A stretch of DNA of 24,753 nucleotides. Origin: a virus. This document shows, piece after piece, positions 1 to 8,286 of this stretch. Under the pieces are notes generated by a model, which did no database searches, had not been told where the DNA came from, and was given only the letters and a program-made list of their open reading frames with translations. The position numbers were made by a program, and so were the translations under genes. The stretch is from the IMG/VR virus record IMGVR_UViG_3300034374_001669, positions 1 through 24,753 of that record. The stretch is one strand, 5' to 3'. How positions within the stretch are numbered: the stretch's first letter is position 1; each line of letters opens with the position of its first letter.

Positions 1-1
1 A

Positions 2-2008
2 GACACACAATACTTTGACGCATCTGGCGATCCGCTGTCAGGCGGCAAGATATACTTCTTTGAGTCTGGGACAACCACGCCAAAGACAACCTATGCTGAT
101 ATCAACAACTCGATTCCTAACACGCATCCGGTTATTCTTGACGCGGCAGGCCGCCAGCCGAATATCTTCTTTGACGGCGTGGCAAAGGCTACCCTGACCG
201 ACAGTTCTGATGTCACTATTGTTACCCGTGATCCGGTAGGTGAGACAGCAACCAACTTTGGTGACGAATGGGTATCCACCCGTATCTACAGCGCCAATGA
301 CGTTGTAATCGCTTCTGACGGCCAGTATTACCGTTCGCTACAGTCTGCCAACCAGAACAACAACCCGGTAAGCACAAGCGGCTATTGGACGCTCCTGTAC
401 TCTGTTGAGTGGAACAGCGGTATCACCTATGGCGTGAGCGCGGTGGTTACTTATAGCAACCAGCAGTATCAGTCGCTACAGGCATCCAACACTAATCACC
501 AGCCGGATTTGTCACCAGTGTGGTGGGTTCCTCTGAATTTCGCTTGGGATGCGACAGCAACATATGCTGACAACCAGAACGTAGTTGGAACTGACGGTGT
601 ACTTTACACATCACAGCAGGCTTCCAACCTGAACAACGATCCTACTGATCCGGCTAACAGGCCGACATGGTGGGTAGGCACATCTGCGGATGCGGCGGCT
701 TCAGCTGCGGCTGCGGCTACCAGTGAGTCTAATGCGGCGACATCTGCAAGTAATGCTGCAACCAGCGCCACTAATGCGGCCAACAGCGCCACGGCTGCCG
801 CAACGTCTGCAACTAATTCTGCTAACTCAGCAACGGCTTCAGCTACATCAGCATCCAACGCCGCTACCAGCGAAACCAACGCCGGAAACAGCGCGACAGC
901 AGCATCGACTTCCGCAACCAATGCGGCCACAAGCGAAACTAACGCCGCCAACTCCGCTACTGCGGCGGCTACGTCAGCCTCTAATGCGGCAACAAGTGAA
1001 ACCAATGCTGGTAACTCTGCAACTGCGGCGGCAACTTCAGAAACTAATGCGGCCAATTCAGCTACTGCGGCGGCAACATCTGCTACCAATGCCGCAAATT
1101 CAGCAACAGCGGCAGGAACATCAGAAACAAATGCCGCGAATAGCGCAAGTGCCGCCTCAACGTCAGCGACTAACGCCGCTAATTCAGCAACAGCATCCGC
1201 TAATTCCGCGACAGCTAGTGCCGCATCAGCCGCACTTTCGGAGGCCGCTTGGGATCAGTTTGACGATACATATCTGGGCCAGAAAGCTAGTGACCCAACG
1301 GTAGACAATGATGGCAATCCGCTGGCTACTGGAGCGCTGTACTTCAACACTACAAGCAACGAATTGAAGGTATATGACGGGGCATCTTGGTTATCAACAA
1401 CTTACAATTCAAGTAATGTAGCCATCACAGGTGGTTCTATCAATGGCACTACTATCGGTGCTACCACGCCCTCTACTGGCTCTTTCAGTTCTCTGAACGT
1501 GGGCGGTTCTGATGTTGTTGTTGATACAGATATAGGCGTAACAGTACAAGCCTATGATGCAACTATAGTCGTGGATGCAGACATCGGTGTTACCGTACAG
1601 GCTTATGATGCTGACACAACAAAGAATGATGTTGCCAACACCTTTACAGCAGTCCAGACATTCGACAACGGAATTATTGAAGAATTCACCGCTGTTACTT
1701 CTACAACCAACTCTACAACTGTGAACTTGCAGGATGGCACGAACTTCAGCCATACCCTGACAGAGAACACCACGTTCACGTTCAGCAACCCCGCCGCAAG
1801 CGGTAAGGTATCGGCCTTCACCCTGAAGATTGTTCAGGACGCGAGTGCTTCCGGTTACACAGTGACATGGCCTGCCGCTGTTGATTGGCCTTCTGCTACT
1901 GCCCCGACGCTAACAGCTACAGCGTCAGCCGTGGACTACTTTGTTTTCATCACGCATGATGGCGGTACTACTTGGTACGGCTTCACTGCTGGACAGGGAA
2001 TGGCTTAA
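2..2008 (+). CDS. Tail fibre/spike protein, 5' end outside window
   Basis: The frame is open from the first bases of the window, so the gene begins upstream; the GTG at 179 is internal. The first visible residues (YFDASGDPLSGGKIYFF, then ILDAAGRQPNIFFDG) resemble the head/tail-binding N-terminus of phage tailspikes. Three aromatic-rich modules follow (about nt 266-400, 400-540 and 541-675), each with a W...Y...V...Y.SLQ-like core and a terminal W. They look like CBM5/12 chitin-binding modules. Next come about 25 Ala/Ser/Thr/Asn heptads (nt 713-1237), then a YLGQKASDPT...GALYFNTT...VYDG segment common in phage fibres, a duplicated DIGVTVQAYDA motif, and a beta-rich C-terminus. The role is probably receptor or glycan binding at the virion surface. 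The stop overlaps the next start by one base (TAATG), suggesting translational coupling. The carbohydrate-binding role is inferred. Confidence 0.9.
   Translation, partial: DTQYFDASGDPLSGGKIYFFESGTTTPKTTYADINNSIPNTHPVILDAAGRQPNIFFDGVAKATLTDSSDVTIVTRDPVGETATNFGDEWVSTRIYSANDVVIASDGQYYRSLQSANQNNNPVSTSGYWTLLYSVEWNSGITYGVSAVVTYSNQQYQSLQASNTNHQPDLSPVWWVPLNFAWDATATYADNQNVVGTDGVLYTSQQASNLNNDPTDPANRPTWWVGTSADAAASAAAAATSESNAATSASNAATSATNAANSATAAATSATNSANSATASATSASNAATSETNAGNSATAASTSATNAATSETNAANSATAAATSASNAATSETNAGNSATAAATSETNAANSATAAATSATNAANSATAAGTSETNAANSASAASTSATNAANSATASANSATASAASAALSEAAWDQFDDTYLGQKASDPTVDNDGNPLATGALYFNTTSNELKVYDGASWLSTTYNSSNVAITGGSINGTTIGATTPSTGSFSSLNVGGSDVVVDTDIGVTVQAYDATIVVDADIGVTVQAYDADTTKNDVANTFTAVQTFDNGIIEEFTAVTSTTNSTTVNLQDGTNFSHTLTENTTFTFSNPAASGKVSAFTLKIVQDASASGYTVTWPAAVDWPSATAPTLTATASAVDYFVFITHDGGTTWYGFTAGQGMA
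713..1237 (+). repeat. Heptad-coding repeat inside tail fibre
   Basis: About 25 consecutive seven-residue units fit the pattern A-A-[T/N]-S-x-[T/S]-[N/A], for example AATSETN alternating with AANSATA. The register appears unbroken, but synonymous codons vary, so the repeat is kept at protein level more than at DNA level. Lambda Stf and other side-tail fibres carry comparable low-complexity repeats that form a long trimeric shaft. The antisense strand shows a long Val/Ala/Leu ORF here only as a by-product. Confidence 0.85.
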
Positions 2009-4383
2009 TGAGCAGTTCTTCACGCAAAATGCTACAAGCCGCCGCTGGAAATGCTGGCGGTGACTTCTATCCGTATACGATAGATTATTCTGCGCTGTTT
2101 AATGACAATGATTCTGCTTATCTTTCATGGACAGCGGGCACCCCCACTGACCAGAATGTCTTTACTTTCTCTTTCTGGACAAAGCGCGCTAACCTCAGTG
2201 CGAATATGTCGGTATTCTCTGCTGGTAATGTTGCGGGTTACGCAAGGAGTAATCTGGGTTTTGAATCTGATGACCAGATTCGTCTCAACTGGGATGCGGT
2301 AAGTCCTCCCAATACCTATGTGGCAACAACAGCAGTCTATAGAGACCCGAGTGCTTGGATGCACGTTGTTATAGCTGTTGATACAGATAACGGTACTGCC
2401 GCAGACAGAGTAAAGATTTATGTTAATAATGTTCGCGTTACTGACCTTTCTGGAACAGTCTATCCGGGGTCTGGCGATGCTTGGGACTTTAATGCTTCCG
2501 GTGTCGTACACAATATAGGGCGAAGACTATCTAGCACTTCTACATGGTATTGCGATTTGTATTTAGCACAAGTAGCTTTTGTAGACGGGCAAGCACTAAC
2601 GCCTTCCAGTTTCGGAGAAGATAAAAATAACATCTGGTGTCCGTCTAACCTGTCCGGCATCACTTGGGGCAATAACGGCTTCTACTTAGACTTCTCAAAC
2701 TCTGCCGCACTCGGCACAGACGTATCAGGCAACGGTAACAACTGGACTCCTTCAGGGCTGACAAGTTCAGACCAGATGACAGATACGCCTACGTCAAATC
2801 ATGCAACATGGAATCCGTTAAAGTTTAGAAGCACATCCTATAAAGCTGTTTTGGCAGAAGGTAATCTAAAAGCAACTTTTGATGACGCTGGTTTTATTGA
2901 ATATGCCTACGGCACTATGGCTGTTACAAGCGGTAAGTGGTATTGGGAGCAGACTTGTAATGCAGTTGGCGGTGAGCAATACATCGGCGTTGTTGGTGCT
3001 AACGTAGGAGAAGGCAATCCATCTATCTCAAGATTTTATAGAAACAACGCAACTAAATACTTGGACGGTGGCTCTGCTACAGCTTACGGAGCAACGTGGA
3101 CAACTGGCGATGTTATGGGTTGTGATTTGGACATGGACAACGGGACGATTGAGTTTTTCAAAAATGGCACTAGTCAAGGCGTAGCTTACACAGACCTCCT
3201 TACTGCTATGCCGGATGGTGGGTGGGCTATCATGGCAGGTGGCTATAACAACTCAGCCTGTACTATCCATACTAGCTCAGACAAGTGGACTTACACGCCA
3301 AGCACAGACTTTGTAGCTATGTCCACAGCCAACCTCCCAGAACCCACTATCGGCCCGAACTCGGACATACTTACTTCAGAAGTATTTGCATCAATCCTCT
3401 ACACAGGCAACGGCACAAGTCAGAGCATTAGCACTCTGGACTTCCAGCCTGACTTCACATGGATTAAGAACAGAGATGCGCTTGACAATCATATGCTGTT
3501 TGATGCTGTTCGTGGTGCAACTAAATATTTGTCCTCCAACTCAGCTAGCGTTGAAGCAACAGATGCACAGTCACTATCTAGCTTTAATTCTAATGGATTT
3601 TCTGTTGGCAGTAACGTAGCAGTAAACACTAACGCTGAAGATTACGTTGCTTGGAACTGGAAAGGCAACGGCTCTGGAGTAACCAACACAGACGGCTCTA
3701 TAACCTCTACCGTGTCTGCTAACACTGATGCGGGGATTAGTATTGTTACTTACACAGGTAACGCAACAAACTCTACGGTAGGGCATGGATTAAATTCAGC
3801 ACCAGAAGTAGTAATAGTTAAAGCAAGAGCAAGAAGCGGTGGTTCTGATTGGCCTATTATGTTTCAAGCCGCCAATTCTGGGAATGGACAAAATGGTTGG
3901 ATTAGACTAAATCTAAATGCGGCTTGGTCATCAACTTCCATACTTTGGAATAACACATCTCCTACAAGCAGTGTTTTTACTATTGGCACTTATGATTATG
4001 TAAACGACAACGGAACATCACACGTTGCCTACTGTTTCCACAGTGTAGAAGGCTTCAGTAAGTTCGGCTCGTACACCGGGAATGGCTCGGCAGATGGTAG
4101 TTACATTTGGACAGGCTTCAGGCCAGCTTGGGTGGTAATTAAAAGAACTGATGCTACGAGTGATTGGGTTCTTTGGGATGAAAAACGTGATCCTTACAAC
4201 TATATGGGCAGAGAACTTCAGCCAGATAAGCCCGACGCTGAATTAGCTAGAAGCGAAGACCTTGACTTTTTATCAAATGGATTCAAGCTAAGACGGTCTG
4301 GCACAAATTTTAACGGCTCAGGAGCCTCATACATCTACATGGCATTCGCAGAAATGCCGTTCAAGTATTCCGTGGGGCGTTGA
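2008..4383 (+). CDS. Lectin-like tail protein (LamG + SPRY-like + DUF7483-like)
   Basis: 791 residues from the ATG at 2008, which overlaps the fibre stop codon; an in-frame TTG at 1972 lies inside the fibre gene and is less likely. Roughly residues 36-215 resemble a concanavalin A/LamG fold (FTFSFWTKR..., WMHVVIAVDT...RVKIYVNN). Nt 2830-3330 resemble a SPRY domain (SGKWYWEQ, YIGVVG, GCDLDMDNGTIEFFKNG). From about nt 3375 to the end the pattern YTGNGTSQSI...WIKNR...AWNWKGNG...SIVTYTGN...VGHGL..APE matches the DUF7483-type region seen in aquatic phage tail proteins. It is probably a virion adhesin acting with the preceding fibre. The last third looks more AT-rich than the fibre gene. Domain names are from memory of the families. 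Confidence 0.8.
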   Translation: MSSSSRKMLQAAAGNAGGDFYPYTIDYSALFNDNDSAYLSWTAGTPTDQNVFTFSFWTKRANLSANMSVFSAGNVAGYARSNLGFESDDQIRLNWDAVSPPNTYVATTAVYRDPSAWMHVVIAVDTDNGTAADRVKIYVNNVRVTDLSGTVYPGSGDAWDFNASGVVHNIGRRLSSTSTWYCDLYLAQVAFVDGQALTPSSFGEDKNNIWCPSNLSGITWGNNGFYLDFSNSAALGTDVSGNGNNWTPSGLTSSDQMTDTPTSNHATWNPLKFRSTSYKAVLAEGNLKATFDDAGFIEYAYGTMAVTSGKWYWEQTCNAVGGEQYIGVVGANVGEGNPSISRFYRNNATKYLDGGSATAYGATWTTGDVMGCDLDMDNGTIEFFKNGTSQGVAYTDLLTAMPDGGWAIMAGGYNNSACTIHTSSDKWTYTPSTDFVAMSTANLPEPTIGPNSDILTSEVFASILYTGNGTSQSISTLDFQPDFTWIKNRDALDNHMLFDAVRGATKYLSSNSASVEATDAQSLSSFNSNGFSVGSNVAVNTNAEDYVAWNWKGNGSGVTNTDGSITSTVSANTDAGISIVTYTGNATNSTVGHGLNSAPEVVIVKARARSGGSDWPIMFQAANSGNGQNGWIRLNLNAAWSSTSILWNNTSPTSSVFTIGTYDYVNDNGTSHVAYCFHSVEGFSKFGSYTGNGSADGSYIWTGFRPAWVVIKRTDATSDWVLWDEKRDPYNYMGRELQPDKPDAELARSEDLDFLSNGFKLRRSGTNFNGSGASYIYMAFAEMPFKYSVGR

Positions 4384-4384
4384 T

Positions 4385-4888
4385 ATGGAACGCAGAGAAG
4401 GCATTGCAATAGGGAATTCACCGAAGTATGTAGCTTATGAAGATGAGATGTACAAAGTGTTAGGCATTTCAGATAAGACCGAAAAGAACGGTGCGTTGCT
4501 TTACGAATGTGAATGTAAATCATGTGGTGGTACTCATCTGCGTAACGCAAAGCATCTAAAGCAGGGTATTCGCTCACGAGATTGCGACAATTATCGTTCT
4601 TGGAACTGGACTGGTCTTGATAGGTGGGATGCAATTGTAAGGCGCATCTATGGTATTACACTAGAAGACTATGGAAGGATGCTAGAAGAACAGGGCGGTG
4701 GTTGTAAGATTTGTGGCAAAACAGAAGAGCAGGAAGGGAAAAGGCTTGCAATAGACCACTGCCATTCTTCTGGGAAGGTGCGTGGGATTCTTTGCTCAAA
4801 CTGCAATCAGGCCATTGGCTTATTAAACGATGATGCGGAAGTTATAGAAAAGGCCGCTGAATATATTAAAGGCACAAACGCACGGTAA
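4385..4888 (+). CDS. Endonuclease VII-type HNH nuclease
   Basis: 167 residues. The C-terminal half has the recombination endonuclease VII pattern: zinc cysteines C107-x2-C110 and C137-x2-C140 around a DHCH catalytic block (residues 124-127), followed by RGILCSNCNQAIGLLNDD. The N-terminal half contains a cysteine-rich segment (C42, C44, C47, C67; ECECKSCGG...LKQGIRSRDC) like the zinc-ribbon/DNA-recognition modules of free-standing phage homing endonucleases. It starts one base after the preceding tail gene stops and sits between two tail genes, a typical site for a mobile nuclease gene. It could instead resolve branched DNA during packaging, as T4 gp49 does. Base composition is AT-richer than the flanking chaperone gene. 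Confidence 0.85.
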   Translation: MERREGIAIGNSPKYVAYEDEMYKVLGISDKTEKNGALLYECECKSCGGTHLRNAKHLKQGIRSRDCDNYRSWNWTGLDRWDAIVRRIYGITLEDYGRMLEEQGGGCKICGKTEEQEGKRLAIDHCHSSGKVRGILCSNCNQAIGLLNDDAEVIEKAAEYIKGTNAR

Positions 4889-4951
4889 CAGATAGATATA
4901 CATGGCATCCGAAAAGTATATTTTTAAGTATTCAACGCAAGGTAAACGACA

Positions 4952-5539
4952 ATGAGATATTACGACATCACCAACGGGGTCATAGTTAGCGAGAGGCAGA
5001 TACTAAAAGCTAACCCTAACACCAGCTTTGCGTTGCCCTTGAGCGATGCGGCTCTGGCTGACTTGAACATGGCTAAGTTGCTGGAGGATGACCGTCCCAG
5101 TTTTGATGCAGGCACACAGGTAATGATTGACGGTGCTATTGAGGAACGTGATGGTTCCTACTACCAGACGTTTAGTGTCATAGACCGTCCTGCTGAAGCC
5201 ATAGAGAATGACCTGAACAACAAGAAGGCACAGGTACGCGCACAGCGTAACGCACGGCTGGCTGAGACTGATTGGGCCATCCTTCCTGACTCACCACTCA
5301 GCGATGAGGACAAGACCATGTATCAGAACTACCGCAACGCATTGCGTGACGTACCGGCACAGGACGGCTTCCCGAATAACGCGCTCCCTGCAGGCCCAGA
5401 CCAGAGGCCGTATGCAAGCTGGACATACGACTCCACAGCTTTTGTCTGGAACGCGCCCCTGCCAAAGCCTGATGGCAACGCTATATGGGATGAGAACGCT
5501 TACCAAGAAGACAACACTACAGGCTGGGTTACATTTTAG
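4952..5539 (+). CDS. Tail fibre assembly chaperone-like protein
   Basis: 195 residues. The central part (RNARLAETDWAILPDSPLS followed by YRNALRDVPAQ and GFPN) is the recognisable core of the phage tail assembly chaperone family (PF16778-like), which is usually encoded just downstream of fibre genes. The N-terminus (MRYYDITNGVIVSERQI) also fits that family. The context agrees: it follows the two adhesin genes, separated only by the nuclease. An AAGG-type ribosome site lies about 9 nt before the ATG. It probably helps fold or attach the fibres, by homology only. Confidence 0.75.
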   Translation: MRYYDITNGVIVSERQILKANPNTSFALPLSDAALADLNMAKLLEDDRPSFDAGTQVMIDGAIEERDGSYYQTFSVIDRPAEAIENDLNNKKAQVRAQRNARLAETDWAILPDSPLSDEDKTMYQNYRNALRDVPAQDGFPNNALPAGPDQRPYASWTYDSTAFVWNAPLPKPDGNAIWDENAYQEDNTTGWVTF

Positions 5540-5560
5540 TTTTTATGCGAGTAATTAAGA

Positions 5561-6025
5561 ATGATAGAGGTAGCCGCCGCGTTATCCGTGGCAAATGCGG
5601 CCTTCAACGCCATAAAGGCCGGCGTGGATCGCGGCAAAGAATTGCACGAGATGGCGGGTACTCTATCGAAGTTCTTTGATGCCAACGAGCAGATACATGA
5701 AGCTAGAATTAAAAACCAAGAGTCATCCAACACCAAGCAACTCTTTGCAAAGAAAAGCATTGAAGAAGAAGCTATGGAGTTGGCGCTCCACGCCCGCGAT
5801 ATGCAGTTGAAATATAGGCGTATCAGGGAGTTGTTTATCTACAGCGGGGAAGGCGATACGTTCAGGGAATTCGAGCGTCAGCGCAGAATTATACGTTTAA
5901 GACGTTATGAGGCGGCGCGAGCAATAGCTAAACGAAACAGCGACATGATTGATCTTGCAGTTATTGTCGTTGGATTTGCTATTGCCACCGCGATGATTTT
6001 TGCCATGACCGGCTTGATACAGTAG
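5561..6025 (+). CDS. Hypothetical protein with C-terminal membrane segment
   Basis: 154 residues with no function I can assign. It opens with an Ala-rich helix (MIEVAAALSVANAAFNAIKAG), followed by a long charged helical stretch (about residues 35-125), and ends with one clear transmembrane segment (about 131-153; DLAVIVVGFAIATAMIFAM). Proteins with this layout and the FIYSGEGDTF-like motif are common next to tail genes of aquatic podoviruses. The single C-terminal anchor suggests a cytoplasmic domain tethered to the inner membrane. It begins 21 nt after the chaperone and ends 5 nt before the phosphoesterase, so it is probably co-transcribed with both. It could be structural or lysis-related. 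Confidence 0.7.
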   Translation: MIEVAAALSVANAAFNAIKAGVDRGKELHEMAGTLSKFFDANEQIHEARIKNQESSNTKQLFAKKSIEEEAMELALHARDMQLKYRRIRELFIYSGEGDTFREFERQRRIIRLRRYEAARAIAKRNSDMIDLAVIVVGFAIATAMIFAMTGLIQ

Positions 6026-6030
6026 GCTTT

Positions 6031-7242
6031 ATGGATAAAACAAAACTACCAGAAGATGAAACATTTCTTGATGTAGCTGGCGCAACGGAGCGGCAGAGGG
6101 AATATCACAAAGCATATCTGCAATCAGGTAGTTGTGCCGGGGCCGCAAAACTTCTTGGTATTGCTCACCAGAACGTCTATGCAACGCTTGAAAGACTTGT
6201 CTTGCGGGCCGCAGAACGTGGCTGGACAGAACACGGCGACATGACCAGATTCGTTGACCCCGGCCAAAAAATTATCGGGAAGTCAACGCTCACCAAAGAC
6301 GAAGAAGGCAACACCGTCTGGATAAAAACTAAGGCGGAGCAGGAAAACCAACGTGCCGCATTCAAAGCATTCGTTGACGAACTATGCTCTGGGATAACGC
6401 CAGCAAAGCCCAAGAAATACGCCGGCAAAGAAAAACTAAGCAAAGACTTGATGCCAACTATCATTATTGGTGATGCGCATATCGGGATGAAGGCAGATGG
6501 CTTGCTGACCAGAGACAGAGATTTTGACGTAACCATTGCAACTAAAGAAATCAGGGAATCAATATCGACACTGGTTGACCTGTCACCACCTTCAGAAAAC
6601 GCCCTGCTTGTATGTGTTGGTGATCTGGTGCATTCGGACAGTTCGCATAGCACCACGCATCGCGGCACACCTGTTGATATGGATACCAGATATGAGCGAG
6701 TAATGCGAGCGGCGGCGCACACTTTGATTTATGCCATTGAAACGCTATTGGAAAAGCACAAGAAGGTTTCCGTTGTCATCGCCCGTGGAAACCACGATTG
6801 GGATACTGCGGTGGCCATTCAATTGGCTTTGGAATGCTTCTTCTTCAAGAACAACCGTGTGAACATTGTTGAGCAGAAAGGCGCTTTTCACTATGTCCAG
6901 TGGGGCAAGACCTTACTTGGCGTTAACCACGGCGATAAGATCAGGAACGAGAAGCTGGCTTCCATCATGCCCAGAGAAATGCCTACGGCTTGGGCTGAGA
7001 CAACCCACCGATACTGGTTACTGGGACACTATCACCACCAGACAGTACAGGAATGCGACAATGGTGTCATTTGTGAACGGTTTGCCACGCTGGCCCCGTC
7101 AGACTCTTGGCATTCGGCGCAGGGCTACAATTCAGCTAATGCCATGACCATGATTGTTTACCGCCGTGAAGGTGGTAAAATGTCAGTGATACAGCACGAA
7201 ATCCCTAAGACTGTTCACGAAGTGGATGCCAAAATTGGTTAA
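6031..7242 (+). CDS. Calcineurin-like metallophosphoesterase with N-terminal HTH
   Basis: 403 residues. All metal-site motifs of the calcineurin-like phosphoesterase fold are present in order: GDAH (147-150), GD (197-198), GNHD (253-256), NHGD (299-302) and GHYHH (332-336), so the active site appears intact. Residues about 17-60 (ATERQREYHKAYLQSGS, then AAKLLGIAHQNVYATLERL) look like a helix-turn-helix similar to those in phage DNA-packaging or transposase-like proteins, suggesting nucleic-acid contact. Likely substrates are DNA or RNA phosphodiesters, but protein or nucleotide substrates cannot be excluded. It lies between tail and lysis genes. The end overlaps the next ORF by 17 nt if that ORF starts at 7226. 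Confidence 0.85.
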   Translation: MDKTKLPEDETFLDVAGATERQREYHKAYLQSGSCAGAAKLLGIAHQNVYATLERLVLRAAERGWTEHGDMTRFVDPGQKIIGKSTLTKDEEGNTVWIKTKAEQENQRAAFKAFVDELCSGITPAKPKKYAGKEKLSKDLMPTIIIGDAHIGMKADGLLTRDRDFDVTIATKEIRESISTLVDLSPPSENALLVCVGDLVHSDSSHSTTHRGTPVDMDTRYERVMRAAAHTLIYAIETLLEKHKKVSVVIARGNHDWDTAVAIQLALECFFFKNNRVNIVEQKGAFHYVQWGKTLLGVNHGDKIRNEKLASIMPREMPTAWAETTHRYWLLGHYHHQTVQECDNGVICERFATLAPSDSWHSAQGYNSANAMTMIVYRREGGKMSVIQHEIPKTVHEVDAKIG

Positions 7243-7411
7243 ACTTGACACAACAGAATTGATCATGAACATTGTATATTTCACAAAAGGCAGATATACG
7301 CCTGATGAAATTTACGAAGTCGTTGAAATGATTAGGGATTACGCTAAAGAAGATGAGAAGGCCAAAAAGCAGTTGGCAGTTGTCAACCTGAAGCCGCAGG
7401 AACAGCACTGA
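7226..7411 (+). CDS. Small hypothetical protein
   Basis: 61 residues, unrecognised. The start is uncertain: the ATG at 7226 sits inside the end of the phosphoesterase gene, while an in-frame ATG at 7265 (MNIVYFTKGRYTPDEIYEVV) gives a 48-residue protein that looks like the compact domain. Neither has a good ribosome site. The sequence is highly charged, with a helix (about residues 26-50; DEIYEVVEMIRDYAKEDEKAKK). The stop overlaps the ATG of the next gene (TGATG), suggesting coupling with the lysis-region membrane proteins. Confidence 0.6.
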   Translation: MPKLVKLDTTELIMNIVYFTKGRYTPDEIYEVVEMIRDYAKEDEKAKKQLAVVNLKPQEQH

Positions 7412-7644
7412 TGGATTATCAAATTTTATTTAACGCAAGCGCCGCCATAGCGTTTACTTTGGCGGGCTGGATTATCCGGTCAGTTTATGATGCGGTGGAA
7501 AAGCTAAAGGTTGATATGCTGGATTTGGAGCGTCAAATGCACAGCAAGTATGTTCAGAAGGATGATTACCGTGAAGATGTCAAAGAAATTAAGGATATGT
7601 TGGCGGCAATTTTCAAAAGACTTGAGCAAAAACAGGATAAATAA
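7411..7644 (+). CDS. Membrane-anchored coiled-coil protein of lysis region
   Basis: 77 residues. An N-terminal hydrophobic segment (about 8-25; NASAAIAFTLAGWIIRSV) is followed by a charged, probably coiled-coil helix (about 29-75) containing YVQKDDYREDVKEIKDML. The N-in, single-pass layout with a coiled coil recalls inner-membrane spanin subunits, and small XhlA/holin-accessory proteins in reversed order. I do not see an outer-membrane lipoprotein partner, so a spanin assignment is only a possibility. AGGA about 9 nt before the ATG is a fair ribosome site. It is part of a four-gene run ending with the endolysin. Confidence 0.7.
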   Translation: MDYQILFNASAAIAFTLAGWIIRSVYDAVEKLKVDMLDLERQMHSKYVQKDDYREDVKEIKDMLAAIFKRLEQKQDK

Positions 7645-7646
7645 AG

Positions 7647-7778
7647 ATGGACAAGATCAAACAAAAAGCGCTGGAAGTTTTAGAACGCATTGGCAAAAAG
7701 GTACACGGCGACTGCGATCCCTGCTTGGGCGTGATAACCGTTGTAATGATCGTCCTGTTCGTAACCATAATCGTGTAG
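7647..7778 (+). CDS. 43-residue membrane protein, candidate holin accessory
   Basis: Short gene of 43 codons plus stop. A basic amphipathic N-terminus (MDKIKQKALEVLERIGKKVH) is followed by CDPC and an uninterrupted hydrophobic segment reaching the C-terminus (LGVITVVMIVLFVTIIV). It starts 2 nt after the preceding stop, with AGGA upstream (about 10 nt spacing), and the reading frame fills the gap that would otherwise separate two lysis genes. The tail-anchored design and position between a coiled-coil membrane protein and a holin suggest a pinholin, antiholin or other small lysis regulator. The function is inferred from context only; I know of no direct relative. Confidence 0.65.
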   Translation: MDKIKQKALEVLERIGKKVHGDCDPCLGVITVVMIVLFVTIIV

Positions 7779-7800
7779 TTTGTGCGTGGCATAGAAACGG

Positions 7801-8286
7801 GTGGCACTGGTGAAATTTGAAAAGCTAAAAGGACTGATCGGGGGTATTGCGCCTACCATCGGTAGCGCAATGGGCGGCCCTTTAGGCGGCATGGCTGGTC
7901 AGGTACTGGCTGGCGTATTGGGTTGTGAACCGACTCCAAAAGCCATTGAGACAGCGTTTGAGACAGTTACACCGGAACAGCTTGCAGAAATCAAGAAGGC
8001 CGAACTGAAGTTTGAATCGAGAATGGCTGAAATCGGGCTGGACGTATTTGCGCTTGAGGTTCAAGACAAGCAGGACGCCCGTAAGCACTTCTCCCGCGAC
8101 TGGACGGCTAAGTCTATCGGCTTGATCATGGTGCTTTTCTTCTGCTCATACATTTCTATGGTAACGATCATGCCGCCAGAGCAGAACTCGATGGAACTGA
8201 TTAACTTGGTGCTGGGATATCTGGGCGGCTTGGTTAGCGCCGTTATCAGTTTTTATTTTGGCGCATCACACCAGCCTGACAAATGA
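7801..8286 (+). CDS. Holin, 3TM/GTA-holin-like
   Basis: 161 residues from GTG at 7801; a second GTG at 7810 with GGGTGG just upstream is an equally good start. The N-terminus is Gly/Ala-rich and hydrophobic (about 11-41; GGIAPTIGSAMGGPLGGMAG). A charged middle follows (PEQLAEIKKAELKFESRMAEIG), then two transmembrane segments (about 104-123 and 133-154). This order matches the 3TM-type/GTA holin family (PF11351-like), which permeabilises the inner membrane to release endolysin. The last codons overlap the endolysin start (ATGA), the classical holin-endolysin coupling. Confidence 0.8.
   Translation: MALVKFEKLKGLIGGIAPTIGSAMGGPLGGMAGQVLAGVLGCEPTPKAIETAFETVTPEQLAEIKKAELKFESRMAEIGLDVFALEVQDKQDARKHFSRDWTAKSIGLIMVLFFCSYISMVTIMPPEQNSMELINLVLGYLGGLVSAVISFYFGASHQPDK

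Noticed and set aside
604-1089. Long antisense ORF rich in Val, Ala and Leu
   Set aside because: It mirrors the Ala/Ser/Thr/Asn heptads of the fibre gene; low complexity and no ribosome site.
690-1304. Overlapping + strand ORF rich in Arg, Leu, Gln and Pro
   Set aside because: Frame-shifted reading of the heptad repeat; composition is an artefact.
4902-4955. 17-codon ORF overlapping the chaperone start as ATGA
   Set aside because: No Shine-Dalgarno upstream and no other support; it probably occurs by chance.
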